This document shows, in pieces, positions 1 through 7,393 of a DNA stretch of 64,000 bases. The DNA comes from Candidatus Heritagella intestinalis (GTDB lineage: Bacteria > Bacillota > Clostridia > Oscillospirales > Acutalibacteraceae): NCBI GenBank assembly GCA_904420555.1, contig CAJFVO010000004.1, positions 124,001-188,000 of the forward strand. Reading direction: 5' to 3'. How positions within the stretch are numbered: the stretch's first letter is position 1; each line of letters begins with the position of its first letter. The notes below the pieces were generated by a model that saw only the letters and a list, made by a program, of their open reading frames with translations, was not told the origin of the DNA and searched no databases. A program made the position numbers and the translations under genes.

Positions 1-633
1 AGTGCGCTGGCTGATGTGGTCGCTGAAGGGGCCGTCATAGATAAGGGTGGGGTATTCCCCAAAGGCCGAAGCGCTCTCTTCCAGCTGGTCGCTGAAGGTG
101 GGGAGGGCTTCTGTGACGTTTTGCAGGGTGTTTTTGGCCTCTGTCATGGTGACTCGCCCATAGCGGAAGCGCTCTTCCAACTTTTGCAGCTCCTGGTTTA
201 GGGTCTGGGCGTATTGCCGCAGGGAAGAGAGGTTGTTGAATTCTTCTTCCCCTAAAGTGGAGCCAGCCGCCAGCCGCCGGGAAAGATAGGAAGCATAGTC
301 CCCAGCCTGGGAGAGAAAGCGGTTAATGTTGTTGGAGTTCTCCCCGGAGGTGGGCAGCGCGGCCAGGGCGGCCTTGGCCCCGGAGGATTCCTCCAGGAGC
401 TGGGCGGCCAGGCCGGTCTGCGCGGTGGCAGTGTTGGCGTAGCGGGCCTTTTCTAAAGCGTCCTCCATGCCGGACACATAGCCGGAAAGGTCGTTGACAG
501 CCCGCTGGTATACGTAAGAGAGGGTGGTTTCTGCCTGGGATTTCTCCATAACTTGGAGGGCAAAACTGGCGCCCAGCACCAGGGCCGCTGCCAGGGCAAA
601 GGTCCCCACCCGGATTTTTCCTCTGCGGTTCAT
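1..633 (-). CDS. ypeB: Germination protein YpeB (N-terminal part, runs off the window)
   Basis: The reading frame is open from an ATG at 633 down to base 1 (211 codons, no stop), preceded by a strong AAGGAGG. The protein begins MNRRGKIRVG, followed by one hydrophobic segment (about residues 10-25) and a helical region with the pattern NRFLSQAGDYASYLSRR that I recognise from YpeB. YpeB works with the cortex-lytic enzyme SleB in spore germination and sits in the spore inner membrane. The C-terminal PepSY domains expected for the family lie outside the window. The usual partner sleB is not upstream; a terminator and an unrelated gene are there instead. The gene marks the organism as a probable spore former. 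Confidence 0.88.
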   Translation of the reverse strand, partial: MNRRGKIRVGTFALAAALVLGASFALQVMEKSQAETTLSYVYQRAVNDLSGYVSGMEDALEKARYANTATAQTGLAAQLLEESSGAKAALAALPTSGENSNNINRFLSQAGDYASYLSRRLAAGSTLGEEEFNNLSSLRQYAQTLNQELQKLEERFRYGRVTMTEAKNTLQNVTEALPTFSDQLEESASAFGEYPTLIYDGPFSDHISQRT

Positions 634-705
634 GCAAAAGCCTCCTTGTCGGGTTCATGATAAAAAAGTCTTTCCCAATGCAGGCTTATTATACGGCAAA
701 TGAAA

Positions 706-749
706 AAAGAGGCTGCTGCACAGACCAAAAGCCGTGCAGCAGCCTCTTT
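706..749 (-). terminator. Intrinsic terminator after the URO-D-like gene
   Basis: A near-perfect 16-bp stem (arms 706-721 and 734-749) with a 12-base loop. It is followed on the minus strand by a run of T. It lies 27 bases past the stop of the gene at 776-1780 and insulates ypeB from it. Confidence 0.85.
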
Positions 750-775
750 GAGGTTATCCAATGAGAAGGGAACTC

Positions 776-1780
776 TTATTTTTGATAGAAGTCAGCAGTC
801 TCCTGGAAGAAGGCGTCGATGTTGTCCCAGCGGGAGGCAGGGGGAATATCGCAGCCGGAGGAGATGACGAAGTTGGGATAGCTGCTGCACTCTTCCAGCA
901 GGGTGCGGGTGGCCTCACGGATGGAATCCGGGGTGCCGTTGCAGAACTGGCCGGCCGGGTCGATGTTGCCCATGACCAGGGAGTCAGCAGGCAGGTTTTC
1001 CAGAGCCACCTTCATGGGAGTGGCGTTGCCCATATGATAGACAGAGAGCTTCAGCTCGGCCAGGCTCTCCATCTGACGGGGCACGGCGTCGCCGCAGTTG
1101 TGGTAGCCGAAGAGGAAGGAATCATCCTCTACTGCTTCGCGAATCTCCTTCACATAGGGAATGGAGAATTCATCGTTCATAGCGGGGGGCAGCAGGCCAG
1201 CCAGAGGTTCGGCCATGAGCACGCCGGAAGCGCCTACAGCCTTATAGGCCTTGATGTACTCAATGAGGAAAGCCGTGGCCTTTTTCAGCACAGTGTGTAC
1301 CATGTCCGGGTCGTCATAGCAGTAGATCATAGCATCGGAAACGCCCATGAGACGGCCAGCCAGAGAGAAAGGCCCGATAACGCCGGCCAGTACCGGACGG
1401 TCGGTGATGAGGCCCACAGCCTGCCGGATGGCCTCTACATAAATGCCCGTGCGGCCAGCGCCTACAGCAGGAACCTGCAGGGCGTCAGCTTCTTCCTGGG
1501 TTTCCACAATGTGGCCCACAATGGTGGGAACTTCGTCGTCCGTGATGCGGGCCTGTGCGCCGAAAGCCTCGGCTTCCACGGAGAGGTCCATCATGCTCAC
1601 GGAAGCGCAGGAGTCCACCCGGTCAGCAACGGCTTTCATGCCTTTGGCCTGCAGGGCGCTGTCCATTACCAGCTCGTTAACTGTGCAGCCCAAAAGCTGA
1701 ATAGAGGGGAAGGAAAGGATGGGCATGGGCTTTTTCACCGGGGAAGTGCGGATGTCTTCCAGCCATTTTTGTACGTTCAT
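776..1780 (-). CDS. Uroporphyrinogen decarboxylase (URO-D) family protein, methyltransferase-like
   Basis: A 334-residue protein with the fold pattern of the URO-D superfamily, which includes HemE and the corrinoid-linked MtaA/CmuA/MtbA methyltransferases. Visible landmarks are GVIGPFSLAGRLMG, a GASGVLMAEP strand, a GYHNCGD segment and a closing SSGCDIPP. The His-x-Cys in the GYHNC segment and the late Cys resemble zinc ligands of methyltransferase members. No other haem gene is nearby, so a methyl-transfer role (methylamine, methoxy compound or methylcobalamin:CoM type) is more likely than haem synthesis. A longer frame reaches 2134, but the ATG at 1780 has a good AAAGGAG site and is chosen. 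The substrate cannot be told from the sequence. Confidence 0.8.
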   Translation of the reverse strand: MNVQKWLEDIRTSPVKKPMPILSFPSIQLLGCTVNELVMDSALQAKGMKAVADRVDSCASVSMMDLSVEAEAFGAQARITDDEVPTIVGHIVETQEEADALQVPAVGAGRTGIYVEAIRQAVGLITDRPVLAGVIGPFSLAGRLMGVSDAMIYCYDDPDMVHTVLKKATAFLIEYIKAYKAVGASGVLMAEPLAGLLPPAMNDEFSIPYVKEIREAVEDDSFLFGYHNCGDAVPRQMESLAELKLSVYHMGNATPMKVALENLPADSLVMGNIDPAGQFCNGTPDSIREATRTLLEECSSYPNFVISSGCDIPPASRWDNIDAFFQETADFYQK

Positions 1781-2128
1781 AAAGAGATCGCTCCTTTTGT
1801 TTAATGTGAATGTAGAATTCATAAAAGTCAGTAGGTTTACGTCCAGTATAGCCGGTAAGGCCACGGCCTGCTGGTAGTATTCCGCTGTTTTTTGAAAATT
1901 TTTGAAAAATCTCTGGGAAATCCTTTCCCAATATTGCCGGGAAGAGGCTGGTGGGCAGGCTTGCCCTTTTTTTGGATTTCTGTTACAATGGCCCCAAAGA
2001 GGAGAAGTTTTGGCTCCTGGGTCTTTTCCATGCCGGCAGCTCCCTATCCATTGTGCCCAAAAGCGCCCGGAACAGGGCCGTTGGGTTTTGTGTTCCCCAC
2101 AAAGTAGGGAGAAAGCTGGAGCGGGCGC
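1781..2128. other. Intergenic stretch with no convincing gene
   Basis: Divergent region between the URO-D-like gene and the purine operon. Short open frames on both strands lack ribosome sites and protein-like composition. The only structure seen is a small hairpin, arms 1953-1957 and 1962-1966, followed by seven T. No plus-strand gene upstream would use it. Confidence 0.5.
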
Positions 2129-2157
2129 TTGCATTTGTTTTGGAAATCACATACAAT
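2129..2157 (+). promoter_or_regulatory. Sigma-A-type promoter for the purE operon
   Basis: TTGCAT (2129-2134), 17-base spacer, TACAAT (2152-2157). It places the start of transcription near 2164, giving a leader of about 200 bases before purE. Confidence 0.7.
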
Positions 2158-2184
2158 AGAGATAGATTTTCGGAGGTAGATGCT

Positions 2185-2259
2185 ATGAAGATGACTTCCC
2201 TCGTGCCAGGTGCATATGATGTTTTTGGCGGTGTAATGGGGGAAGACGGCATTTTGTAG
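2185..2259 (+). CDS. Possible 24-codon leader peptide ahead of purE
   Basis: A short ORF (MKMTSLVPGAY...DGIL) with a GGAGG motif 8 bases before its ATG, starting about 20 bases after the predicted transcription start and ending 14 bases before a terminator-like hairpin. The position is that of a leader peptide or of part of a structured RNA. No run of a single amino acid suggests classical attenuation. I do not recognise a family, and the ORF may be fortuitous. Confidence 0.35.
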   Translation: MKMTSLVPGAYDVFGGVMGEDGIL

Positions 2260-2273
2260 CGTCCCATAGTGCC

Positions 2274-2304
2274 GGGCTGCGTCATTTTTTGCCGCAGCCC
2301 TTTT
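2274..2304 (+). terminator. Terminator-like hairpin in the purE leader
   Basis: A 7-bp stem GGGCTGC/GCAGCCC (2274-2280 and 2294-2300) followed by TTTT. An upstream CGGCA (2246-2250) can pair with TGCCG beside the 5' arm, so alternative folding is possible. No known riboswitch core was recognised here. Confidence 0.45.
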
Positions 2305-2364
2305 GGTTTACCAAACAGGAATCCGCCCCTTTTGGGCCGGCAGAGAGAAAGGAATGGTCATCCT

Positions 2365-2862
2365 ATGAAAAAAGTAGCAGTGATTATGGGCAGTGACAGC
2401 GATTTTCCCGTGGTATCCGCAGCGGTGAAGCGTCTGAAGGGCTGGGACATCCCCGTGGAGGTTCACGTGATGTCCGCCCACCGCACCCCGGAGCAGGCGG
2501 CAGCTTTTTCCGCCGGCGCGAAAGAGAACGGCTTCGGTGTGATTATCGCAGCAGCCGGTAAGGCCGCCCATCTGGCCGGCGTGCTGGCCGCCCACACCAC
2601 CCTGCCGGTGATTGGCATCCCGGTGAAGTCCTCCACCCTGGACGGCCTGGACGCCCTGCTGGCTACGGTGCAGATGCCCAGCGGGATTCCGGTGGCTACC
2701 GTTGCCATCGATGGCGCGGACAACGCCGCTATCCTGGCCGCCCAGATGCTGGCCCTCTCCGACGACGCTCTGGCAGACAAGCTGGCTGCCATGAAGGTGC
2801 AGATGCAGGAAGGCGTGGCCAAGAAGGACGCCGCCCTTCAGGAGAAGGTCGCAGAGCTGTAA
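2365..2862 (+). CDS. purE: N5-carboxyaminoimidazole ribonucleotide mutase PurE
   Basis: A 165-residue PurE of normal length. Family motifs in order: GSDSD near the N-terminus (ribonucleotide binding), SAHRTP with the active-site His, [10 protein letters not shown], and a C-terminal stretch ending [13 protein letters not shown]. The last segment is typical of bacterial class I enzymes, which convert N5-CAIR to CAIR after PurK acts. No purK is visible here, so either it lies elsewhere or the enzyme uses AIR and CO2 directly. The ATG at 2365 follows a GAAAGGAA site. First gene of the purE-purM-purN-HD transcript. Confidence 0.95.
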   Translation: MKKVAVIMGSDSDFPVVSAAVKRLKGWDIPVEVHVMSAHRTPEQAAAFSAGAKENGFGVIIAAAGKAAHLAGVLAAHTTLPVIGIPVKSSTLDGLDALLATVQMPSGIPVATVAIDGADNAAILAAQMLALSDDALADKLAAMKVQMQEGVAKKDAALQEKVAEL

Positions 2863-2918
2863 ATCCTATTTGAAAATCCAAAATTCCGGCGCAATCAGCG
2901 AGAAAGGAACGTTATCAT

Positions 2919-3953
2919 ATGAAGAGTTTCAGCGAGAGCTATAAGGCTGCCGGCGTGGACGTCACTGCCGGTTATCAATCCGTGGAGCTGATGAAGCAGC
3001 ATGTGGCCCGCACCACCATCCCCGGCGTGGTTTCCGGAATCGGCGGCTTCGGCGGCCTGTTCCAGCCGGACCTCACCGGCATGAAGGAGCCGGTGCTGGT
3101 TTCCGGTACCGACGGCGTGGGCACCAAGCTGCGCCTGGCTTTCCTCATGGACAAGCACGACACCGTGGGCATTGATTGCGTGGCCATGTGCGTCAACGAC
3201 GTGGTCTGCGGCGGCGCAAAGCCCCTGTTTTTCCTGGACTACCTGGCTGTGGGCAAGAACGTCCCCGAGAAGGTGGCCACTATTGTTTCCGGCGTGGCCG
3301 AGGGCTGCGTTCAGGCGGGCTGCGCTCTGGTAGGCGGCGAGACCGCCGAGATGCCCGGTTTCTATCCCGAGGACGAATACGATTTGGCAGGCTTCTCTGT
3401 GGGCATTGTGGATAAGGGGGCTATCGTGGACGGTTCCTCCATGGAGCCCGGCGACGTGCTCATCGGCCTGCCCTCCTCCGGCGTTCACAGCAACGGCTTC
3501 TCCCTGGTGCGCAAAATTTTTGATGTGAACAAGGAGAACCTCTCTACGTATGTTCCCGAGCTGGGCGCCACCCTGGGCGAGACCCTGCTGACCCCCACCA
3601 AGATTTACGTGAAGCCTGTGCTGGCCGCCATGGCTCAGGCCAAGGTGAAGGCCGTTTCCCACATTACCGGCGGCGGTTTCTATGAGAATATTCCGCGGAT
3701 GCTCAAGGACGGCTGCTCCGCTAAGATTGAGCTGGACAAGGTGCCCCACCTGCCCATTTTCGATTTGATTCAGAAGACCGGTAACATCCCCACCCGGGAT
3801 ATGTACAACACCTTCAACATGGGCATGGGTATGTGCATGGCCGTGGCCAAGGAAGACGTGGACAAGGCCCTCAACGCCCTGCGCGAAGCCGGCGAAAACG
3901 CTGTTGTGGTGGGCGAGATTGTGGAAGGCGACAAGGAGGTCGTCCTGTGCTGA
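2919..3953 (+). CDS. purM: Phosphoribosylformylglycinamidine cyclo-ligase (AIR synthetase) PurM
   Basis: A 344-residue PurM that closes the imidazole ring of FGAM using ATP to give AIR. The N-terminal AIRS domain shows [15 protein letters not shown] and the acidic [13 protein letters not shown] segment. The middle has [11 protein letters not shown], and the C-terminal domain has [15 protein letters not shown]. Length and order match the bacterial family. It starts 57 bases after purE, with GAAAGGAA about 8 bases before the ATG. Its last codons contain the ribosome site and start of purN, so the two are translationally coupled. Confidence 0.96.
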   Translation: MKSFSESYKAAGVDVTAGYQSVELMKQHVARTTIPGVVSGIGGFGGLFQPDLTGMKEPVLVSGTDGVGTKLRLAFLMDKHDTVGIDCVAMCVNDVVCGGAKPLFFLDYLAVGKNVPEKVATIVSGVAEGCVQAGCALVGGETAEMPGFYPEDEYDLAGFSVGIVDKGAIVDGSSMEPGDVLIGLPSSGVHSNGFSLVRKIFDVNKENLSTYVPELGATLGETLLTPTKIYVKPVLAAMAQAKVKAVSHITGGGFYENIPRMLKDGCSAKIELDKVPHLPIFDLIQKTGNIPTRDMYNTFNMGMGMCMAVAKEDVDKALNALREAGENAVVVGEIVEGDKEVVLC

Positions 3954-4576
3954 ACATAGTGGTGCTGGTATCCGGCGGGGGCACCAATTTGCAGGCGCTG
4001 ATTGACGCAGAGCAGGCCGGGCAGATTCCCGGCGGGAAAATTTCCTGCGTCATTGCCTCGAAGCCGGGGGTCTACGCCCTGGAGCGGGCGGCCAAGGCAG
4101 GAATTCCCTCCCGGGTGGTGGAGCGGAAAGCCTATCCGGACCGGAAGAGCTATTCCCAGGCGATTTTGGAGGCCCTCAACGAAGAAAAGGCCGATTTGGT
4201 GATTCTGGCGGGCTTTATGGTGATTCTGGACGAGATGGTGCCCAAGGCCTACCCCAACCGGATTTTGAACGTCCATCCCGCCCTGATTCCCTCTTTCTGC
4301 GGGCCGGGGTTCTACGGGCTGAAGGTTCACGAGGCGGCCCTGGCCGCCGGGGTAAAGCTCACCGGCGCAACGGTCCATTTCGTCAGCGAGGTCTGCGACG
4401 GCGGCCCCATTATTCTCCAGGGAGCCGTGCCGGTGCGCAATGACGACACCCCCGAGACCCTGCAAAAGCGGGTCATGGAAGAAGTGGAGTGGAAGCTCCT
4501 TCCCAAAGCGGCGGCCCTGTTCTGCGCCGGGAAAATCAAGGTGGAGAACGGCATTGCCCGGGTGGAAGAGGAATGA
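3947..4576 (+). CDS. purN: Phosphoribosylglycinamide formyltransferase PurN
   Basis: A 209-residue folate-dependent GAR transformylase. It starts with GTG at 3947, overlapping the purM stop by 7 bases, with AAGGAGGT placed 6 bases upstream inside purM; this decides the start. Motifs: [13 protein letters not shown] (phosphoribosyl binding), the catalytic-loop segment [12 protein letters not shown] containing the His, and [17 protein letters not shown] (formyl-folate site). It transfers a formyl group from 10-formyl-THF to GAR. Its stop overlaps the next start in an ATGA. Confidence 0.95.
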   Translation: MLNIVVLVSGGGTNLQALIDAEQAGQIPGGKISCVIASKPGVYALERAAKAGIPSRVVERKAYPDRKSYSQAILEALNEEKADLVILAGFMVILDEMVPKAYPNRILNVHPALIPSFCGPGFYGLKVHEAALAAGVKLTGATVHFVSEVCDGGPIILQGAVPVRNDDTPETLQKRVMEEVEWKLLPKAAALFCAGKIKVENGIARVEEE

Positions 4577-5007
4577 TTTACACACCACTGACGGTAAAGG
4601 CCATGAACGTGGCCTACAACGCCCATCACGGCCAGAAGGATAAAGCCGGGGCGCCCTATATTTTTCACCCCATCCATGTGGCGGAGCAGATGGAGGACGA
4701 GACCACCACTTGTATTGCCCTACTCCACGATGTTTTGGAGGACACCTCCGTGACGCTGGCAGAGCTGGAACGGGAATTCCCCAAAGAGGTGACAGAGGCT
4801 CTAAAGCTCCTCACTCGGGCTCCGGGAACAGACTATTTGGAGTATGTCCGGAAAGTGAAGTCCAATCCGGCGGCCCGAGCCGTGAAGCTGGCGGATTTGG
4901 CCCACAATTCCGACGAGGGCCGGCTCCGGGTGCTTCCCCCGGCGGTGCGGGCCAGGCTGGAAGAAAAATACGCCAAAGCCCGGGCCGTTTTAGAAGAAGG
5001 GGCGTAA
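4573..5007 (+). CDS. HD-domain protein, (p)ppGpp hydrolase-like, single domain
   Basis: A 144-residue protein made only of an HD phosphohydrolase domain of the RelA/SpoT/Mesh1 type. Metal-binding pattern: His in YNAHHGQKDKAGAPYIFHPIHVA, the HD pair in CIALLHDVLEDT, and a distal Asp in KLADLAHNSDEGR. It lacks synthetase, TGS and ACT domains, so it resembles a small alarmone hydrolase. The ATGA overlap with purN places it firmly in the purine operon. (p)ppGpp is made from GTP/GDP and inhibits purine enzymes in Firmicutes, so a link between alarmone removal and purine synthesis is plausible but inferred. The substrate could also be another nucleotide. Confidence 0.82.
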   Translation: MIYTPLTVKAMNVAYNAHHGQKDKAGAPYIFHPIHVAEQMEDETTTCIALLHDVLEDTSVTLAELEREFPKEVTEALKLLTRAPGTDYLEYVRKVKSNPAARAVKLADLAHNSDEGRLRVLPPAVRARLEEKYAKARAVLEEGA

Positions 5008-5026
5008 CGCCGCCGCGGTTTCTGTA

Positions 5027-5056
5027 TTGACAGGTTTCCCACGGGTCTGGTATACT
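5027..5056 (+). promoter_or_regulatory. Strong promoter for the purO-transformylase-purD transcript
   Basis: Perfect TTGACA (5027-5032), 18-base spacer, TATACT (5051-5056). It begins 20 bases after the HD gene ends, so the second half of the purine block has its own transcription start, leading directly into the riboswitch. Confidence 0.88.
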
Positions 5057-5076
5057 AAAATTAGTAGAAAGTTCAA

Positions 5077-5152
5077 TTTCCGCGTAACTGACGGACAGGC
5101 AGGGTTTACTGCAGGGGAGCGCGGAAAAATCAATAGCCGACCGTCTGGGCAG
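5077..5152 (+). promoter_or_regulatory. ZTP (pfl) riboswitch
   Basis: P1 is an 8-bp stem (5077-5084 with 5120-5127). Inside it is a second small hairpin (GCAG at 5099-5102 with CTGC at 5109-5112) and the GGGGAGCG element. After a linker comes the 3' core GCCGACCGTCTGGGCA. The 5' core AACTGACGG can pair with CCGTC in a pseudoknot. The usual family sequence has GGCG/CGCC at these places, so here both sides changed together and pairing is kept. ZTP signals shortage of 10-formyl-THF. The downstream genes include the formyl-THF-using AICAR transformylase, which fits the known target set. Confidence 0.88.
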
Positions 5153-5180
5153 CCTTGTATTAAGGTTGCCCATTTTCTTT
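5147..5180 (+). terminator. Riboswitch-controlled terminator
   Basis: A 10-bp stem (5147-5156 with 5162-5171, one G-T pair) followed by ATTTTCTTT. Its 5' arm uses the CTGGGCAGCC of the riboswitch 3' core, so ligand binding and terminator formation exclude each other. That makes an ON switch at the level of transcription. Confidence 0.88.
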
Positions 5181-5233
5181 ATGATTCGATTTTTGTGTTT
5201 CCACGCGAACAGATATAAAAGGAGGACTTTTTC

Positions 5234-5935
5234 ATGTTGGATTTGGCAAAGGATTTGCAGCAGAACAGCTACCCCGGCCGGGGCATTGTCATCGGCCGCA
5301 GCAAGGACGGCAAGAGCGCTGTCATCGGCTACTTCATTATGGGCCGCAGCGAGAACAGCCGCAATCGGGTCTTTGTGCAGGAGCCGGACGGCATCCGCAC
5401 CGAGGCGTTTGACCCCGCCAAGCTCACGGACCCCAGCCTGATTATCTATCATCCCGTCCGGGTGGTGGGGGACACCACCGTGGTCACCAACGGCGACCAG
5501 ACCGACACCGTGGCGGATTTCCTGGGGGAGGGCAAGACCTTCGAGGAGGCCCTGCGCACCCGCACCTTTGAGCCGGACGGCCCCAACTGGACGCCCCGCA
5601 TCTCCGGCATGGTGGAGAAGAACGGCGACTACCGCCTGTCCATCCTCAAGAGCGCTGACGGCGATGAGCACTCTACCCGCCGCTATTTCTTCGAGTACAC
5701 CGCGCCCCGGGCCGGCGAGGGACACTTCATCCACACCTATGAGCACGACGGCAACCCCATCCCGTCCTTTAAAGGCGAGCCCAAGTCCGTTTCCCTGGAT
5801 TTCGCCTGCATTAACTGCTTTACCAATACCCTTTGGGACAGCCTGAACGAGGACAACAAGGTCTCCCTCTACACCTGCTTCATCAATCTCGAAACCGGCG
5901 AGCGCACCGAGCGCATCGTCAACAAAAACCAGTAA
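5234..5935 (+). CDS. purO: IMP cyclohydrolase, PurO-like
   Basis: A 233-residue protein of the stand-alone IMP cyclohydrolase family (archaeal PurO type, also found in many Clostridia). It closes FAICAR to IMP, the last step of purine synthesis. Recognisable segments: YPGRGIVIGRSKDGKSAVIGYFIMGRSENSRNR at the N-terminus, DPSLIIYHPVR, TNGDQTDT, and a closing block around SLDFACINCFTNTLWDSLN. A good AAAGGAGG lies 11 bases before the ATG. The partner activity (AICAR transformylase) is a separate gene downstream, so the usual bifunctional PurH is split here. Expressed from the ZTP-riboswitch transcript. Confidence 0.93.
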   Translation: MLDLAKDLQQNSYPGRGIVIGRSKDGKSAVIGYFIMGRSENSRNRVFVQEPDGIRTEAFDPAKLTDPSLIIYHPVRVVGDTTVVTNGDQTDTVADFLGEGKTFEEALRTRTFEPDGPNWTPRISGMVEKNGDYRLSILKSADGDEHSTRRYFFEYTAPRAGEGHFIHTYEHDGNPIPSFKGEPKSVSLDFACINCFTNTLWDSLNEDNKVSLYTCFINLETGERTERIVNKNQ

Positions 5936-5953
5936 TCCCATCTTTCTGACGGG

Positions 5954-6178
5954 AATTCCCGGGACGCTGTCCCGGACCCTGCTCAGGGAACTTTTTTGAA
6001 AAAAAGATTCCCTGAGGACCTTCAAAAAACTTTACGTTATGCTCTCCCATACCCCCATATGGGGGTATGGGAGAGCATAGTATAAAAGTTCTTGGGGATT
6101 CTTAAGAGACCTTCTTTCAAGAAGGTCCTTAAGCGGGGTTTGGGGCAGAGCCCCAAGAACCCCCGGCAGAAGGCATGA
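5954..6178. repeat. Cluster of five hairpins, including a perfect 40-bp palindrome
   Basis: The 260-base gap between purO and the transformylase is filled by inverted repeats. These are a short CCGGGAC/GTCCCGG near 5958; CTCAGGGAA...TTCCCTGAG around 5982-6017 with an internal T-run/A-run stem; a perfect 40-base palindrome at 6039-6078 (arms 6039-6058 and 6059-6078); CTTAAG.GACCTTCTT paired across 6100-6134; and GGGG.TTGGGGC/GCCCCAA.CCCC near 6136-6164. There is no coding potential. Such palindromic clusters resemble mobile or REP-like elements; what they do inside this operon is unknown. Confidence 0.75.
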
Positions 6179-6196
6179 TACAAGGAGGAAATTGAA

Positions 6197-7375
6197 ATGG
6201 CAAATGAACTGATGCTGAAATACGGATGCAACCCCAACCAGAAGCCTTCCCGGATCTTCATGCAGGACGGCAGCGACCTGCCTATTACGGTGCTCAACGG
6301 CAAGCCGGGCTACATCAACTTCCTGGACGCCTTCAATAGCTGGCAGCTGGTCAAGGAACTGAAAGAGGCCACCGGCCTGCCCGCCGCCGCTTCCTTTAAG
6401 CACGTGAGCCCCGCCGGCGCAGCTGTGGGCCTGCCCCTCTCCGACACCCTGAAGAAGATTTACTTTGTGGACGACTTGGAGCTGTCCCCCCTGGCCTGCG
6501 CCTATGCCCGTGCAAGAGGCGCTGACCGCATGTCCTCCTACGGCGACTGGGCGGCCCTCTCCGACGTGTGCGACAAGGAAACGGCTCTCATGCTCAAGCG
6601 TGAGGTCTCCGACGGCGTTATCGCCCCCGGCTACACCGATGAAGCACTGGAAATCCTCAAGAGCAAGCGCCGCGGCACCTACAACATCGTGCAGATCGAC
6701 CCCGACTACCGTCCCGCTCCCGTGGAGCACAAGGACGTGTTCGGCGTGACCTTCGAGCAGGGCCGCAACGAGCTGAAAATCGACAACGAGCTGCTGAATA
6801 ACATCGTTACCGACAACAAGGAGATGCCGGAAGCCGCCAAGCGGGACCTGCTCATCTCCCTGATTGCCCTGAAATACACCCAGTCCAACTCCGTGTGTTA
6901 TGTGAAGGACGGCCAGGCCATCGGCATCGGCGCAGGCCAGCAGTCCCGCATCCACTGCACCCGCCTGGCTGGCAACAAGGCCGACATCTGGTTCCTGCGC
7001 CAGCATCCCAAGGTGCTCTCCCTGCCCTTTAAGGCCGACATCCGCCGCCCCGACCGGGACAACACCATCGACGTGTATATCTCCGACGACTACATGGACG
7101 TGCTGGCCGATGGCATCTGGGAGCAGTTCTTCACCGAGAAGCCGGAAGTGCTCACCCGGGAAGAGAAGGCCGCATGGCTCAAGGAGCTCTCCGGTGTGGC
7201 CCTGGGTTCCGATGCGTTCTTCCCCTTTGGCGACAACATCGAGCGGGCCCACCGCAGCGGCGTGGAGTACATCGCCCAGCCCGGCGGCTCCATCCGTGAC
7301 GACCACGTTATCGAGACCTGCAACAAGTACCACATGGCCATGGCCTTTACCGGCATCCGCCTGTTCCATCATTGA
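6197..7375 (+). CDS. AICAR formyltransferase, stand-alone (second half of PurH)
   Basis: A 392-residue phosphoribosylaminoimidazolecarboxamide formyltransferase, the AICAR transformylase part of PurH without the cyclohydrolase domain. Family landmarks are KYGCNPNQKPS at the N-terminus, AAASFKHVSPAGAA with the catalytic Lys-His pair, SNSVCYVKDGQAIGIGAGQQSR, and GSDAFFPFGDNIERAHRSGV followed by PGGSIRDD. It formylates AICAR with 10-formyl-THF and passes FAICAR to PurO. CAAGGAGGAAATTGAA precedes the ATG. The enzyme's cofactor dependence is what the upstream ZTP riboswitch would sense. Confidence 0.95.
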   Translation: MANELMLKYGCNPNQKPSRIFMQDGSDLPITVLNGKPGYINFLDAFNSWQLVKELKEATGLPAAASFKHVSPAGAAVGLPLSDTLKKIYFVDDLELSPLACAYARARGADRMSSYGDWAALSDVCDKETALMLKREVSDGVIAPGYTDEALEILKSKRRGTYNIVQIDPDYRPAPVEHKDVFGVTFEQGRNELKIDNELLNNIVTDNKEMPEAAKRDLLISLIALKYTQSNSVCYVKDGQAIGIGAGQQSRIHCTRLAGNKADIWFLRQHPKVLSLPFKADIRRPDRDNTIDVYISDDYMDVLADGIWEQFFTEKPEVLTREEKAAWLKELSGVALGSDAFFPFGDNIERAHRSGVEYIAQPGGSIRDDHVIETCNKYHMAMAFTGIRLFHH

Positions 7376-7393
7376 TTTTTGGAGGAAAGCAGC

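Noticed and set aside
16-201. Plus-strand ORF at the left edge
   Set aside because: Antisense to ypeB, with no ribosome site.
761-1804. 347-residue plus-strand ORF opposite the URO-D-like gene
   Set aside because: Mirror frame of a recognisable enzyme; its translation is His/Gly/Val-rich shadow sequence.
1953-1973. Plus-strand terminator in the gap before purE
   Set aside because: The stem is only 5 bp and no plus-strand gene precedes it. It may be chance.
2160-2364. ZTP or purine riboswitch before purE
   Set aside because: The conserved 3' ZTP core (CCG.CTGGGCA) and the purine-aptamer loops are not present. Only a short ORF and a simple hairpin can be supported.
6039-6078. Insertion-sequence end (perfect 40-bp palindrome)
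   Set aside because: There is no transposase, no second copy at an element's other end and no obvious target duplication. It is described as part of a hairpin cluster instead.
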